A DNA stretch of 64,000 nt from Cyathus striatus (lineage: Eukaryota > Basidiomycota > Agaricomycetes > Agaricales > Nidulariaceae), in contig JAOVFP010000004.1 in assembly GCA_025738555.1 (NCBI GenBank), forward strand, positions 1,302,001 to 1,366,000, read 5' to 3'. Positions 24,150 through 36,546 of this stretch are shown here, piece after piece. A program made the translations under genes and the position numbers. The stretch's first letter is position 1, and every line of letters starts with the position of its first letter. The notes beneath the pieces were generated by a model, which saw only the letters and a program-made list of their open reading frames with translations, ran no database searches and was not told where the DNA came from.

Positions 24150-24570
24150 TAGCATCACATATGTCACAGTCACGTTCTTGCTGCGCGTCACATATATCAC
24201 ACCTATTCCCACGCATCGCATTTGTCACGTTCTTCCCGCGCGTCACATTTGTCACACTTATTCCCGCGCATCGCATTTGTCACGTTCTTCCCGCGTGTCA
24301 CATATGTCACACTCATTCCTGCACATCGCATTTGTCACGTTTTTTCTGCGCATCGCATTTGTCATGTTTTTCCCGTGCATCACATATATCACACTCATTC
24401 CCGCGCATCGCATTTGTCACGTTCTTCCCGCGCGTCACATATGTCACACTTGTTCCCACGCATCGCATTTGTCACGTTCTTCTCACGTGTCGCATATGTC
24501 ACACCTATTCTCACACTTCACATATGTCACACATATTCCTGCACATTACATATTCTCCGCGCTTGAAATA
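24150..24570. repeat. CpG-rich minisatellite, 27/55-bp period
   Basis: 'gcatttgtcacg' starts at 24218, 24273, 24328 and 24355, so units of about 27-28 bp are arranged in 55-bp dimers with 'cttcccgcgcgtcac'. Unlike all surrounding DNA it is full of CpG. Open frames in several phases are artefacts of the repeat. Confidence 0.7.
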
Positions 24571-24636
24571 TTTCCCATGCATTACATTTGTCACATGTTC
24601 GAGGTGCATCATATTTGTCACACTTGAAATGTGTGT

Positions 24637-25206
24637 CACACTGTGTGCATGGCACAATATTTCAGTATGAAATAGTTTGGAAATATCATGGAAGAATCTG
24701 TATTATTACATTGTTATTTTTGTCTGAAATATTGATTACAATTTACATCCAGTATTTCAAAGGGTTTTGTCATTCAAAATATTAATGAAATATCAAAATA
24801 ATATTGAAATGATGTCATGTCAAATTGACATCAGCCTATGTTCAATATTACAAAGATATTTACATGACAGAATATTATGGAAATATTTAATAGCATAATG
24901 CAAGACATGTCATGTGACATAGGGAGCATGGTGGGCCAAGAGCTGATTTTCAATTAAATATTTCCAAAATATTCTGTCATGTAAATATCTTTGGAATATT
25001 GAACAAAGGCTGATGTCAATTTGACATGACATCATTTCAATATTATTTTGATATTTCATTAATATTTTGAATGACAAAACCCTTTGAAATACTGGATGTA
25101 AATTGTAATCAATATTTCAGACAAAAATAACAATGTAATAATACAGATTTTTCCATGATATTTCCAAACTATTTCACACTGAAATATTGTGCCATGCATA
25201 CAGTGT
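24637..25206. mobile_element. Foldback element with 253-bp arms
   Basis: Bases 24637-24890 and 24954-25206 are near-perfect inverted copies around a 63-bp loop. Matching blocks include 'catggcacaatatttcag' with its complement near 25190, and 'gacatcagcctatgttcaat' with its complement near 25005. No coding capacity. Transcription across it would give a long hairpin RNA. Confidence 0.75.
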
Positions 25207-26500
25207 CATGTCTGTCACATCCTTGAGGCACATCACATCTGTCACATCATTGATGCAAATTATATACTTGAAACACACATCACAGTCTATAATACACTTC
25301 ACACATGTCATGCTTTAAACACGCATCACATATGTCACGCTCGAAACACATGTCATATCTGCCATATCTCTGATGTGTGTCACATTTGTCAGGTTTTAAA
25401 TGAGCCTTACATATGTCATGATTTGAAGATGTGTTACATTTGTTTATGAGGTGCATTGCATGTTTCACACATGTCTTGTTGGTATCCAGTTTTTTATTAT
25501 CTCAGACAAGGGTGAATAAGGTTGATGAAAATATTGTACAACCTGATTTTCTTATCAATTAGAATATCTGTCAAAATGTGTTAGATCACCAACCTGTCAG
25601 CAAATTCTAAATATGCACAACAATATAGCTGTCTGATTTATGTACAATATATTCAATAATCTGAACCCATCTATTTGTTACTACATCTGTCACACTACAA
25701 ATTTAACAGTATTTCTTAATTGTTAATAAAATCAGAGTGTACCATATTTTCCACAACCCAATTTTGGCCTGTCTGAGGTGTATGTGTGTCACATCGTGCA
25801 TTGCAAGCTTTCACAAATGTAATGCTTAAAGTGCATTTCTGTGTCTTAGATTTGTTATATTTTTGTTCTAAAATCCCATGTGGGGTATTGTTTTGTTTAT
25901 TTGACTCAGAATATAACTACAATTATAAGGTACTGAACCTTTGACAGTGAAATTTTGAAAGGGTATAAAATGTTTTATATTCAGGACTAGAGATGTGATG
26001 AAATGGCTAAGTAATAACTATAAAGATTAGTCTGGATGTGAAAGATGATGATTTTGTGAATAACATATATGATAAAATAATGAATATATGTGATTTCACA
26101 TCACACCAAACTTATACATGTCAGATATTAGATGATCTTATATCTCCAACTCATATAATTGAGTCACATATCAGATTGCTCTATATGACTACATGACAGT
26201 TTTCTACATTTTATTGAAACAAATATATATTGAAAACAATTCCCACTCTTGTTCAAGTATGAAATCTCCATTCTGTACTTTTCTGCTCTGTCTTGAATCT
26301 GGCCCAGTTATCATTATTTGACTTGCTTTTCTATTCTATATTTTAGTATCAATTACATCATCACATTCTATTCTTCTTGTGATGTTCCTGAAGGATGCAT
26401 TTGTCTCTTCTTTCTTGCTTAATAATTACCATCATTTCTCTATAGTTATGTGCAGCATTGTCATTCACAGGACCCCTGGTTATAATAGGTAGTAATTATG
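25207..26500. repeat. CACATSTGTCAC satellite and element core homologous to 16.99-17.8 kb
   Basis: 25207-25470 is an AT-richer 'cacatctgtcacat' minisatellite. 25980-26250 aligns with 17350-17620 (shared 'actagagatgtgat', 'attgagtcacatatc', 'ctatatgactacatga'), so this is the internal part of a second member of the palindromic element family. Nothing coding is seen to 26500. Confidence 0.5.
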
Positions 26501-26914
26501 CAACAAATAGGGGTAGCTGACTGTATGCAATGGACCGAGAGTGAAATGTGCAGTGCTTTACACTCCCCCCCCCCTTCACCATGAATTCACATGAATTTCA
26601 CATGAAAGGCAGAAATTCACATGAACTTCACATGAATATCACCAATTTAGAGTATATTTCTCATGAAATTCATATGAAATTACATGAACTTCATGTGATT
26701 TTAAATATTTTCTAAAAAGTATAGGTTCATGAACTTTCATGTATTTTAGGTGAAATTAAAGTGAAAATATAGTGAAATTCACACGAAAAATTGAGTGAAA
26801 TTCATTCAAAAATATGGAGAAAATGAATTTATTTATTGATCATGTGACTAATTTACATATTACAAAGCAACAATAATATTACATAATATCCCCCAACTTC
26901 CTGCCCTTGCACTC

Positions 26915-27245
26915 GATGTCCCATCCCCTGCTTTCCCACACCTCCTGCTCCTCCACTCGCTGTGTGCCTCATCCCACTTGCTATCCTGCCCCTCTGCTCG
27001 CTGTGTGCCTCATCCTACTCACTATCCCCGCCCCTCTGCTCACTGTGCACCCCTTCCTACTCGCTATCCCTGCCCTTCTGCTCGCTGTGCACCCCATCCC
27101 ACTTGTTATCCCACCCTTCCACTTGCTATTCCACCCCCACTTGCTATTCCGCTCCCTGTGCTCATTGTGCACTCTAATGCACTTGCTATCCCGCCCCTCC
27201 TGCCCCGCCATCCTGCCCCTCGCGCTTGCTGTGTGCCTCCTGCTT
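26915..27245. repeat. C-rich minisatellite inside the TA element
   Basis: Units of about 47 bp contain 'ctgctcgctgtgtgcctcat' and 'cacttgctatccc'. A G/A-rich tract follows (27290-27410). The open frames in three phases are artefacts. Confidence 0.6.
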
Positions 27246-27545
27246 TCCTGCGCTCTTGTTGTTACTGTACTGGTTCCTGATAGAGAAAGAGGAGGAGGGA
27301 AAGAGTGAAATAGGGGAGGAATGAGGGTGGAAGGATAAAAGAGTGGAAGGGAGGAAGGAGAGAGGGGGGAGAGAGAGGGGGGAGAGGGAGGGGAGAAGGG
27401 AGTGAATGATAGTGATGTGGCAAGAAGCAAGAATCAACAATGGTGCGACGTGTTTTGGTCATGTGATATGTCAATCATGTGACAAAGTATTAGAAAGCGG
27501 AGGGTTGATGGGGGTATATAGTGTGGGAAATAACTTTTCTATACA

Positions 27546-27680
27546 AGTTTTTATGGTGTAGTGGTTAATTGCTGAACTGTGGGAAAAACTATTAGTCATC
27601 ACTTAGAGGCTGTTGGTTCAATTCTGACTGGAGTCATTATTTACTATGTACATTTATTTTTATTATTAGTAAGCAACACC
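27546..27680 (+). mobile_element. tRNA-derived SINE-like element
   Basis: Box A-like TGGTGTAGTGG and box B GGTTCAATTCTGAC (27615-27628), then 'ttatttttattattagtaag', match the layout of the SINE at 20365-20500. It lies inside the TA-flanked element and is therefore nested. Confidence 0.5.
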
Positions 27681-27994
27681 ATGAAATACAATTGAAGCTC
27701 ATTACTATTGTATAAGCTCCATGTGAATTTCTGGTGAAATTTATGTGAACTTCACCAAGTGACATGAAAATTTGGTGAAAAATTTCATGTGAAAATCAAG
27801 TGAATTATTCACCTGAATTCACATGAATTGGTGAAGTTCATGCAAAATTCATGTGAAATTCAGGTGAAATTATTAGCAGTGTTCTCACTGAAATTCAGCA
27901 AAAATAATGTGAAAAAGTTCACCTAAATTTCACATGAACTTCACCAATTCATGTGAATTTCATGTGAAATTCACGTGTAAGGGGGGGGAGCGTA

Positions 27995-30131
27995 AAGAAC
28001 TCATGAAATGTCTGAATAGTAAGCATGACATTTAACTTGAGCAATGTTCTAATTAGTGATTTATAATAGTTTTAGTGATATTTTTTGGATTGACACAACT
28101 TCAGAAGACACAGTGATGCAAAGTCTTAAAGATATTTACAAACAAAAATCAAGTCCTGGTACTCAGGCATATTCATTTTCAATTGCAGTTGTTTTGAATC
28201 AAATTTCTTCTCTCAAGCATGAATGGCTTCTTATTTTTGACAATGCTGATGGTGCTCCAGAAATTGTTGAGAAATTTCTTCCACCTGGAGATGTAGGAAA
28301 TATTCTGATTACAAGCAGAAATCATGCACTTAGAAGAATTACTACTCATAAAAATTCAATGGAAGTAACTGAAATGAAAGAAGCAACTGCCATTCAGTTA
28401 CTTTTGAAAACTAGTGGACTTGATCATAATCAACAAGAATACAGGAAAATAGCTGAACTAATAGTTAAAAAAATGTACTACTTGCCATTAGCTATTGATA
28501 TAGCAGGTGCATACATTACTCAGACACAATGTGATCTGAGTGATTTCATCAAGTACTACAACAAATACAGACCCAAAATATTAAATAACATCAAATTTCA
28601 AGGATCATCAAAATACAATAAAACTATATATAAGACATGGGAAATCTCAATTGAAAAAATATTGGAGATGTGTAACAATACACAAGACAAAGAAGCAGCA
28701 ACTTCAGCACAATATGCTATATGTTTGTTAAATATATTTGCATTTATGCATAATGAAAATATATATGAAACAATATTTGAGAGGGCTGTCAAGTATTACC
28801 CACAAAATATAAAAGACTTTATACATGATACTATGCCTACATATCTACCTAGTATGGATAGCTCAATTTTTAACATGGATGAGCAAAGAAATTGGAATGA
28901 CTGGCAATTTAGTGAAAGTATTGAGTTACTATTGTCATTCTCATTGGTAAAGAAAACCATGAGAAAGTCAACATACAGCATGCATCCATTAGTACAATTA
29001 TGCTGTGAAGATAGATTAACATTAACAGAAATGAAATTATGGATATTTAATACTGCAGGATTGATACTAAGCTCAGTTTCACATAAAGAGATTAGTGAAG
29101 AATATGTTTATCAGAATTCTATATTGCAGCATGTTCTTTGTAATCAACAAAAATGTAGGGATTTATATCCTGAGATATACTATGATGATATATTCAAAAT
29201 TTCAGCAAATATATTGAATAACTGTGGGAAGTATAATGTAGAAGCAAAATATAGATTAATAATTGCACAACACAACTTGGAGGAACTTGTAACTGTGAAA
29301 AATAACATATTCAATGCTTTGAATGATTTGGAAACTAAATACTTAAAAGAGTGTCACAATTTAAATCCAATAGTCTATGAGAAGGTGAAAGGTTTACTGT
29401 CTATTGTGCAAAACCTTTCAAATGCATACAGGAATCAAGGAAGATGGAATGATGCAGAGAAGCTGGAGATTCAGGTGATGGAGATGAGGATCAGAATTCT
29501 AGGTCAAGAGCATCCTGATACTATTGCAAGCATGGCAAACCTGGCAGCCACATACAGGAATCAAGGAAGATGGAAAGATGCAGAGATGCTGGAGATTCAG
29601 GTGATGGAGATGAGAATTAGAATTGTAGGTCCAGAGCATCCTGATACCATTGCAAGCATGGCAAACCTGGCAGCCACATACTGGAATAAAGGAAGATGGA
29701 ATGATGCAGAGAAGCTAGAGATTCAGGTGATGGAGATGAGGATCAGAATTGTAGGTCCAGAGCATCCTGATACCATTACAAGCATGGCAAACCTGGCAGC
29801 CACATACAGGAAACAAGGAAGATGGAATGATGCAGAGAAGCTGCAGATTCAGGTGATGGAGATGAGGATCAGAATTGTAGGTCCAGAGCATCCTCATACC
29901 ATTTCAAGTCTGGCAGTCACATACTGGAGTCAAGGAAGATGGAATGATGAAGAGAAGCCGCAGATTCAGGTGATGGAGATGAGCTTCAGAATTCTAGGTC
30001 CAGAGCATTCTCATACCATTACAAGCATGGCAAACCTGGCAAACCTGGCAGCCATATACAGGAAAAAAGGAAGATGGAATGATGCAGAGAAGCTGGACAT
30101 TCAGGTGATTAAGATGAGGAGGTGTACATAA
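27995..30131 (+). pseudogene. 5'-truncated NB-ARC/TPR (NLR-type) gene
   Basis: After the transposon edge, 27995-28018 is the end of a P-loop exon, followed by a 51-nt intron (28019-28069) and one long exon 28070-30131. The protein keeps Walker B (LLIFDNAD), the ILITSRN sensor, LPLAI, and an MHP motif (SMHPLVQ) typical of NB-ARC switches. Then come six TPR units of 42 residues (NLAATYRNQGRW). The P-loop GIGGIGKT present in the 57-kb paralog is missing, and the sequence beyond the transposon does not restore it. The last units are irregular. The frame is still open for 691 codons despite near-total CpG loss. NB-ARC/TPR proteins are regulators with ligand-sensing repeats; without a P-loop this copy should not bind nucleotide normally. 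Confidence 0.75.
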
Positions 30132-30345
30132 GATTGACATAAAGCACTATATGTACCATACTTATTTAAATTACATTGCCATGTTGACAAAATTTCTATG
30201 TCAACTCCATACATGCTAATGGTAAGTATACTATACAATGTAAGTAACTTATAATTGTTTGAAAAGCTGGTACCATTGGATCTTGTAATCATACTGTGAA
30301 ACTGAGTTTCAATTTGATGGAGGTGACACTGCATGTGCTTGTTGT
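30121..30345 (+). repeat. Shared 3' flank, copy C
   Basis: Follows the stop of the NB-ARC/TPR pseudogene and matches the 3' flanks of the NACHT G1 tail (10470-10610) and its duplicate (11660-11790): 'tatgtaccatacttatttaa', 'acattgcc', 'tttctatgtcaa', 'gctaatggtaagta'. A second block (30265-30310) matches 10580-10625. Confidence 0.65.
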
Positions 30346-30564
30346 CTATGACAATGACCAGCAATAACTGTCAATTCCTGAAATCATTGACAGTCACACT
30401 TCTTGACTCCTCCAGCATTGCTCAGTGTTGTCATGAAAGTCTAATCTACCTTGGAAGGCATTAAGCCTTTACTCTCACAATAATGCACTGTAAGATAATT
30501 GTAAGATAGTACTGAAAACATTACAATGATACCACAATTCAGATCAGAAATGCAAACAGAGGGT

Positions 30565-31436
30565 ATGGCACACATACTGGGTAAAAACCAATGTTTTTGG
30601 TCATCTTTGGTACACCTTCAAAAGTTTGAAATTAGTACACCTTATGTTAAAAATTTCGAAATTGGTACACCTTGAATCTTATTGTTCAAAAGTTGTACAC
30701 CTCATTTTCAGAATTGGTACATCTTGAAATTTAACTTTACTCAGGATGTGTTTTTTGATTGGCACAAGTCACTAGCATATTTATTTCAATGCAGTCTGGT
30801 CTGTAAACAAGAACAAACATCAACTGCTGTATATTGACATAGCAAAAGATGTTGCTTTAAGTGAATTATTTCTTATATCTAACTAAAAACACTGTAAGAA
30901 ATATATATATTGGACATATACCTTTACTCTAGATGTAATTTTGTGATCAGAAGAAGTGTGAGAAAGGCTCTAGTATATTTTCTTTGATGCAAGTCCAGTC
31001 TGTAAAAATGAGCAAACACCAACTGCAGTGCATTAAACTCAATTAAACTGCATTGACATACCAAATATGTTGATTCAAGTGAATTATTTGTTATATTTAA
31101 CTACAATAACTGTGATAAATATATAGGCTAGCCAAACATGGTGTACTAAAATGAGATCAGTGTAGGCAAAGTGTATCAATTCATTGAAAGGTGTACCAAA
31201 CAGAAATAAATGGTGAATGAGGTGTACCAAGTCATTATCAGACATGTACCAATACATCATGATGTACCAATCTTATTTTATGGAGGTGTACCATTGAAAT
31301 ATGAGGTGTATCAAAATATGCTAATATCCAGGTAAGGTGTACCAAATAACACAACTTTATCTCAAAAGTGTACCAATAATAGCAAAAATCAGTCAAGGTG
31401 TACCAAAAAAGTCTTTTTACCCAGTATGTGTGCCAT
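30565..31436. mobile_element. Mutator-like MITE with 9-bp target duplication
   Basis: The terminal inverted repeats start ATGGCACACATACTGGGTAA and match for 23 bp. They are bordered by the 9-bp direct repeat ACAGAGGGT (30556-30564 and 31437-31445), as for Mutator-superfamily insertions. Both flanks carry many 'ggtgtacca' motifs (or complement), eight or more in the right arm alone. The centre is an imperfect internal duplication (about 30750-30905 and 30945-31135, sharing 'aagtgaattatttg'). No coding capacity. Confidence 0.8.
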
Positions 31437-31981
31437 ACAGAGGGTTTTAATGTAAACATTTTCTATGTTTTACTCTTTTCCACTTTGAAATCTCATTAAA
31501 AATTTGGAGGTTGGGTAGATATTAATAAACTCAAACATTCTATCTAATAAATTATATATTTTTATAATATGAAAGAAGTGGTTCTTGTAAGTATGATCTA
31601 AGCATTATGAACTCTGAACTGATCACTGCTCACTCTCCTTGACAATGATACAGAAATCACTGTAGTGTATTGTGTGTCACCAGGTTTGAATTCCCCTAAT
31701 GCATGGCACAAGGGGACACTTAATGCAAACAGGTGATAAAATTACTACACATGCACACACAACAGGGTACTGACAAAGTCTTGGTGGTCTTTTGTTATTG
31801 GGGAGCTTTATATATGCTTACTGATGCTCATGGTTATTTATATTTTAGTTAATGACGGGGTGAAACCATCTCAGACCAGACCTCTGAGACCAAGAACTGC
31901 TATCATGTTGTAGTCATGGTACACATAACCATGCCCTGTTATTCAGCTTTCTTCCCAACCATCCATTGTCTACACAGTCCA

Positions 31982-32597
31982 TGAGATGCCTGACAGGTGT
32001 ACACTACCTATAGTTGTGGATTTTAGCTTTTCTATACATGTAATTAGTACTCACCAAATGGTAACAAACATGGGTTAGTTACAGAATTGGAGTGAGACCT
32101 GAGCTGCCAGTTAAAAGTACTAGGAAGTACACTTACCAAGGGTGTGAATATGACAAAGCCTAAGGTGGTACTATGCACAGGAGAGACAGTTAAAGCAGTG
32201 GTACTAAACTCAGCAGCTAAATGGATAACAGCCAGAATGCATCTAGCAATGTGCAAAGGTCATGTGATCGAATGTGATCACTACCAAAGAGAAGCAAGCA
32301 ATGACAAAGCACCTCACTTAGATGCTTCAGCAAACCCTGGAACTCCAAGCCAACCAATCGACTTCTCTTGGAGTAACCAGTGAAGTGATGCATGTTTAAT
32401 TAAAGTGATAAACCCTAAACCCTGATAAGATCTTTGCGCTATTCTTAGCACATTCACATATAGCCAATCCTGTCCTGACCAAAGGAATGCACATGGCGCC
32501 ATATCCAACTCACCACCCCATTACATTGTTTTAGGAGTAAGTAGTTATTATTACATAATCTAGCTACTATCACCCTGTTGTAAACATCTCTAACCTC
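31982..32597 (-). mobile_element. R2 element, old deleted copy
   Basis: The reverse complement of this segment aligns end to end with the insertion at 60215-61300, from 'tgagatgcctgacagg' to 'aacatctctaacctct', but lacks about 460 bp of the interior. CpG sites of the 60-kb copy are mostly TpG or CpA here. No gene inside; a 79-codon frame is fortuitous. Element class is uncertain. Confidence 0.65.
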
Positions 32598-35054
32598 TTA
32601 TCCAGTTACCCAAATTACACATGAATTACTTACAACACCCCTTCCTGATCTCACACCCACTGCATCCACCTGATGCCAAAGCACAGCTCCAGAGATATTC
32701 ATGATACACAGAGTAGCCTATATCAAGCAAAGTAAAGTATGGAGCTGTACAACTTCATGGCTGCAAATCCAAATTGTTGTCCTCAATGCTGTAGAAACTG
32801 GGACCATTAGCCTTGATACCAAAATGTTCAAGGGCAATCAAAAGTAAGCAGTGATGATGAAGCAAGGCCTAGAGGAATGGGGAAGATCAAGTGCTGAGGA
32901 TATTGATGTGGTTGGCAGTGGTAGATTATTGCAGGGTGATCAAACTGGGGATGAACACTGGGTATTGTACAGTCACAGATAATATTACACAATAGGGAGA
33001 AGCCAAAGTATATGAATGCAAAGGAGACATTCTGATGTGATAGAGTCCTCCACACCCTCCTTCCTGATGCAAAGTGAACACAGATCTGGTGTTGATTTCA
33101 CCCTGCTTCCCTAGTTTCAGTAGGTGATCCTCAAGTGTCGCTTAGCAAGACTGCATTGGCTTCAGTCAGCATTCTCATCCCCCTCCCCCAAGTCCTCTGC
33201 ACCCCCCACATCTTCCTCATGACTATATTCTCTCCATCTCATTTGACATCTTAATCTCCCATGTCCTCCCCATCCACAATCCATGTCACCCACAGGTCTG
33301 TCTCTTTGTCCCTCAGATCATCCTTTGGTTGAGACATCCCACCCTTCTAAATCTCCCATACACCCAATAGCATCTTGCAAAGTCAAAATTCACACCAAGT
33401 AGCATTATAACTGCTGATGATACCCCAATGGGTGAGGGATGAGAGCAGAGGGGTGATAGTGGCTGGTAAAGGATTTATGAGCTGGTGAGATAAGCCACCA
33501 CACACTCATTCATCAACTGAGCACTCAGCCTCCCACAGCCCATTCCCCTTAGAAGTAGTACTTCACACTGAGCTACATCACTCATCATTACCCCAACTAC
33601 CCTCTTACTTGAATCCCCAGAATCTCACCAGCATCAAGACATAATTGAAGTTTGGCATGATGAGCTGAAGTCCTCAAGTAGCACTCTGATGAGTCTTGAC
33701 AAGACATCAATGAAAGGGTAGCTAACATGCAACTGGATCAGGTGAACAATGGCCACCAGGGATAGGAGTCCAACCCCAGGTTCCTCAATTATCCATGTCC
33801 TCAACAATCATCAATAGCTGAGACTCTGTGTTCATCTCATCCTCCCTCTCTACAGCCTCCACTGTCCTTAGCCCCATGTTCTAGCTCATTATAATTTGCA
33901 ACAGCACCACTGCCATATCATCTCCATCTCAGCCACCATACCTGTGTTGAGCACCTGGACTTCATTGGAGCAAGGTCCTTCAGACTTCACATGGAGCATG
34001 GACAGATCTTGAATTAGTGCCAACAACAGAGGATACACTATGAAAGTCAAAAGGGAAAGATGGCAGGATAGAGGATGTGAGAGTGCTGTCAAGAGCTGGT
34101 GAAGGTTGTGGTTATGATGTATAGTTGTTGGCATGAGGCAGGAGATTGTTAAGGAGAGTTGTAGACTGAAGCACCAATGAGGAATGAGAAGGGGAGTGAA
34201 ATTGCAGACATATGAGAGCAACATATGCTAGGGTAGGGCTGCATTTGTATTATCCCTTGATTCATTCCCATTTCTACACCCCCCTCATACCTCCCCCATT
34301 ACCTCCTACTCCCATTTCCCTCTAGCATTTCTCACTGGCTGTATACAGTGCAGAAGTCTGGCATGGGTCAACAATGCTTTCACATTGTAATCATGGATGG
34401 CTGGCAGAAGGTGGTATGGTGGAGGTGGGGGAGAAATCAATGAACAAAAGCTACTATAGGAGGATTAGATGTTCTGGCATTAGGTGCATTGAGGTTGGGG
34501 AACCTGTTTATTGTTAGTTTGTGTAGGTGCATGGAATATTAGACCTCACAAACCCCTGTGTTCACTGCACCAGCTCAATAAACAATGATGGTGTCAGATG
34601 AAGCTGAAGGGCCCTCTGGATGATGCAGCCACACTGCAGCATGGAAGATAGATGTCTGAATAAAAGTCTCCTCCAGGTGAATATGAAGTCTCAAGAGATG
34701 TTTATTATTATGACTCACCAGCTACCTGAGACCTTGGTGAAGGAGTGTAGATCAACTTTTTCACTGCATCCAAGCTGAGATGAATGAGGCTATCATTGAG
34801 GTGACCCCATTTGACAAGACCACTTACCATCTACCTGCTTATGATGTTCCAAACTACTTAGCTGTGCAAGCATTCATAATACATCAGAAGCTCAATGTAA
34901 TGGAGAATCAGTGACTACATGATAGAAAAGAGTGAACAAAGCATATGGTGATGTGTTCAACACTATAGGTATAGTTTAAAGTATGTTTTCCTCTGAGACT
35001 CAAAATATTGATGATATGTTGGGGAAAGAGAATGACAACCAAGGACTGGTGGCA
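32598..35054. other. CpG-depleted anonymous region
   Basis: No ORF with a recognisable domain and no clear repeat boundaries. Pyrimidine-rich stretches at 33180-33330 and 34250-34330 look like decayed coding or LTR sequence but cannot be assigned. Confidence 0.35.
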
Positions 35055-35061
35055 CTGGCAG

Positions 35062-36368
35062 TGGGGGTCACCAATCCGGCATGTCACACAAGTGTGACAG
35101 CGACACATGCCCATTTTGCATTGTCCCAGTGTAATATCTTTTGCTACAGATGCTCAATCACTTTAAAATAACTTGCATAATATGTTATTTAGTAGTATAT
35201 TTAACCTTGTGTAATTATATTTTTAGTAGTCTAATACATAAATTTAAAATTGCATAATAGTCCAACCTCTCTGCCAAAATAGGCATCAAATCAGTAATAT
35301 TGTGCCCAGTCTTCAGATTTTCACTTTATCCGCTAATCTTAATAGCAAAAGTTATATAGTTTAACATATGGAACAAAACTGTTGAGCCAGAATTTTAAGA
35401 AGCCTTCTTTAACCAGTCAATCATGCAAGGTAACACACAAGATCTCCAGGTAAAAGTCAAAAAATAAAAATTCAGGCTCAACAGTCCTATTTTAATACTA
35501 AATCTGAGTACTTTTTGTCATTAAAGCTAGCTGTGAAAGTGAGATTCTGATGAGTGGCCATAGATACAAGTTTTGCCCTGCTAAATAGCGTGAGAAACTA
35601 GTATAATATACACTCAAGTTGCACTGTAGACCATCATTAGACAGCCATTCTCTTCGTAATAATTATTCTGACTCAATAGTGTTGTCAATATGTTGTAGTT
35701 GAGCACTTCATATCGCTATCACTAATCAAAATAATAAGTTTCCATGAAGCAATTGAAGTTGTAATTTCGCTGTATCAAAGAGCGTGGGAAATTAGCATGG
35801 TACACTTGGAAATACCACATATACACCACTTAAACACTACCTCCAAGTGATAACTTGGCGGAAATTCATAAAATAAGCTTTATTATGAACTACTGTTTAT
35901 GATTATAAAAACAATTTAACCAGATATAGTAAAATATCTCTTTAGTTCTTCAATTCAGCAATATTTTAGCCATATGATCACTAGATCATCACAGAACATA
36001 TCATAAAATTCATTTTATAGCAGTGCTAAGAACATAAAATTATAGAAACATGTTATATATGTTAAAATATATCATATGATATGTATATCCCAATGCTTAG
36101 GCCCTTCTAAATAATAACTTTCAGCCTGTGACAAAGTTGTGACAAGGAAGGAAGATGTATTTAAGCATTTATATTTATAATTTAGACATAATACATATAT
36201 TGAAAGACTTATAATAGATGAAATATCATTATTACACAGAAAGAATAAAGAGAAACACTCAGAATTTCACTTCACTGCATCAGTTTTATCCTGGGACAAG
36301 ATTTTGGTCACTTTTGGTCACACTGTGTGATGTCACGCTAAACACCATATAGGGATTGGTGACCCCCA
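35062..36368. mobile_element. 1.3-kb non-autonomous DNA transposon
   Basis: Inverted ends TGGGGGTCACCAATCC are bordered by the direct repeat CTGGCAG (35055-35061 and 36369-36375). The interior is AT-rich without ORFs. The 7-bp (possibly 8-bp) target duplication suggests a hAT-like element, but the terminal motif is not diagnostic. Confidence 0.7.
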
Positions 36369-36546
36369 CTGGCAGGAGTGGAAGACGTGTGTTGACAACA
36401 AGCACAGTGAAGAGAGTGTGAGAAACAAGTCACAAATTGATTGACATCATGGTCAGTACTTATCAAATCCAAATCAAATCCATTACTATCACCAACCAGA
36501 TGTTCAGGTTGATCACTGGTGTGGAGGAAGTAGATGGTATACTGGT

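Larger units (their letters stand above)
26561..27992. mobile_element. TA-flanked Tc1/mariner-like non-autonomous element
   Basis: Outer ends CACTCCCCCCCC (left) and the complement of CGCTCCCCCCCC (right) are each bordered by TA (26559-26560 and 27993-27994). Inside both ends are repeats of 'cacatgaatttcac' in opposite orientation (26575-26800, 27720-27975). The centre holds a minisatellite and a SINE rather than a transposase. The right end abuts the NB-ARC/TPR gene inside what is its P-loop exon in the paralog. Confidence 0.6.

Noticed and set aside
24113..24670. 185-codon Cys/His-rich frame
   Set aside because: Translation of a 27/55-bp minisatellite in all three phases; no start or splice context.
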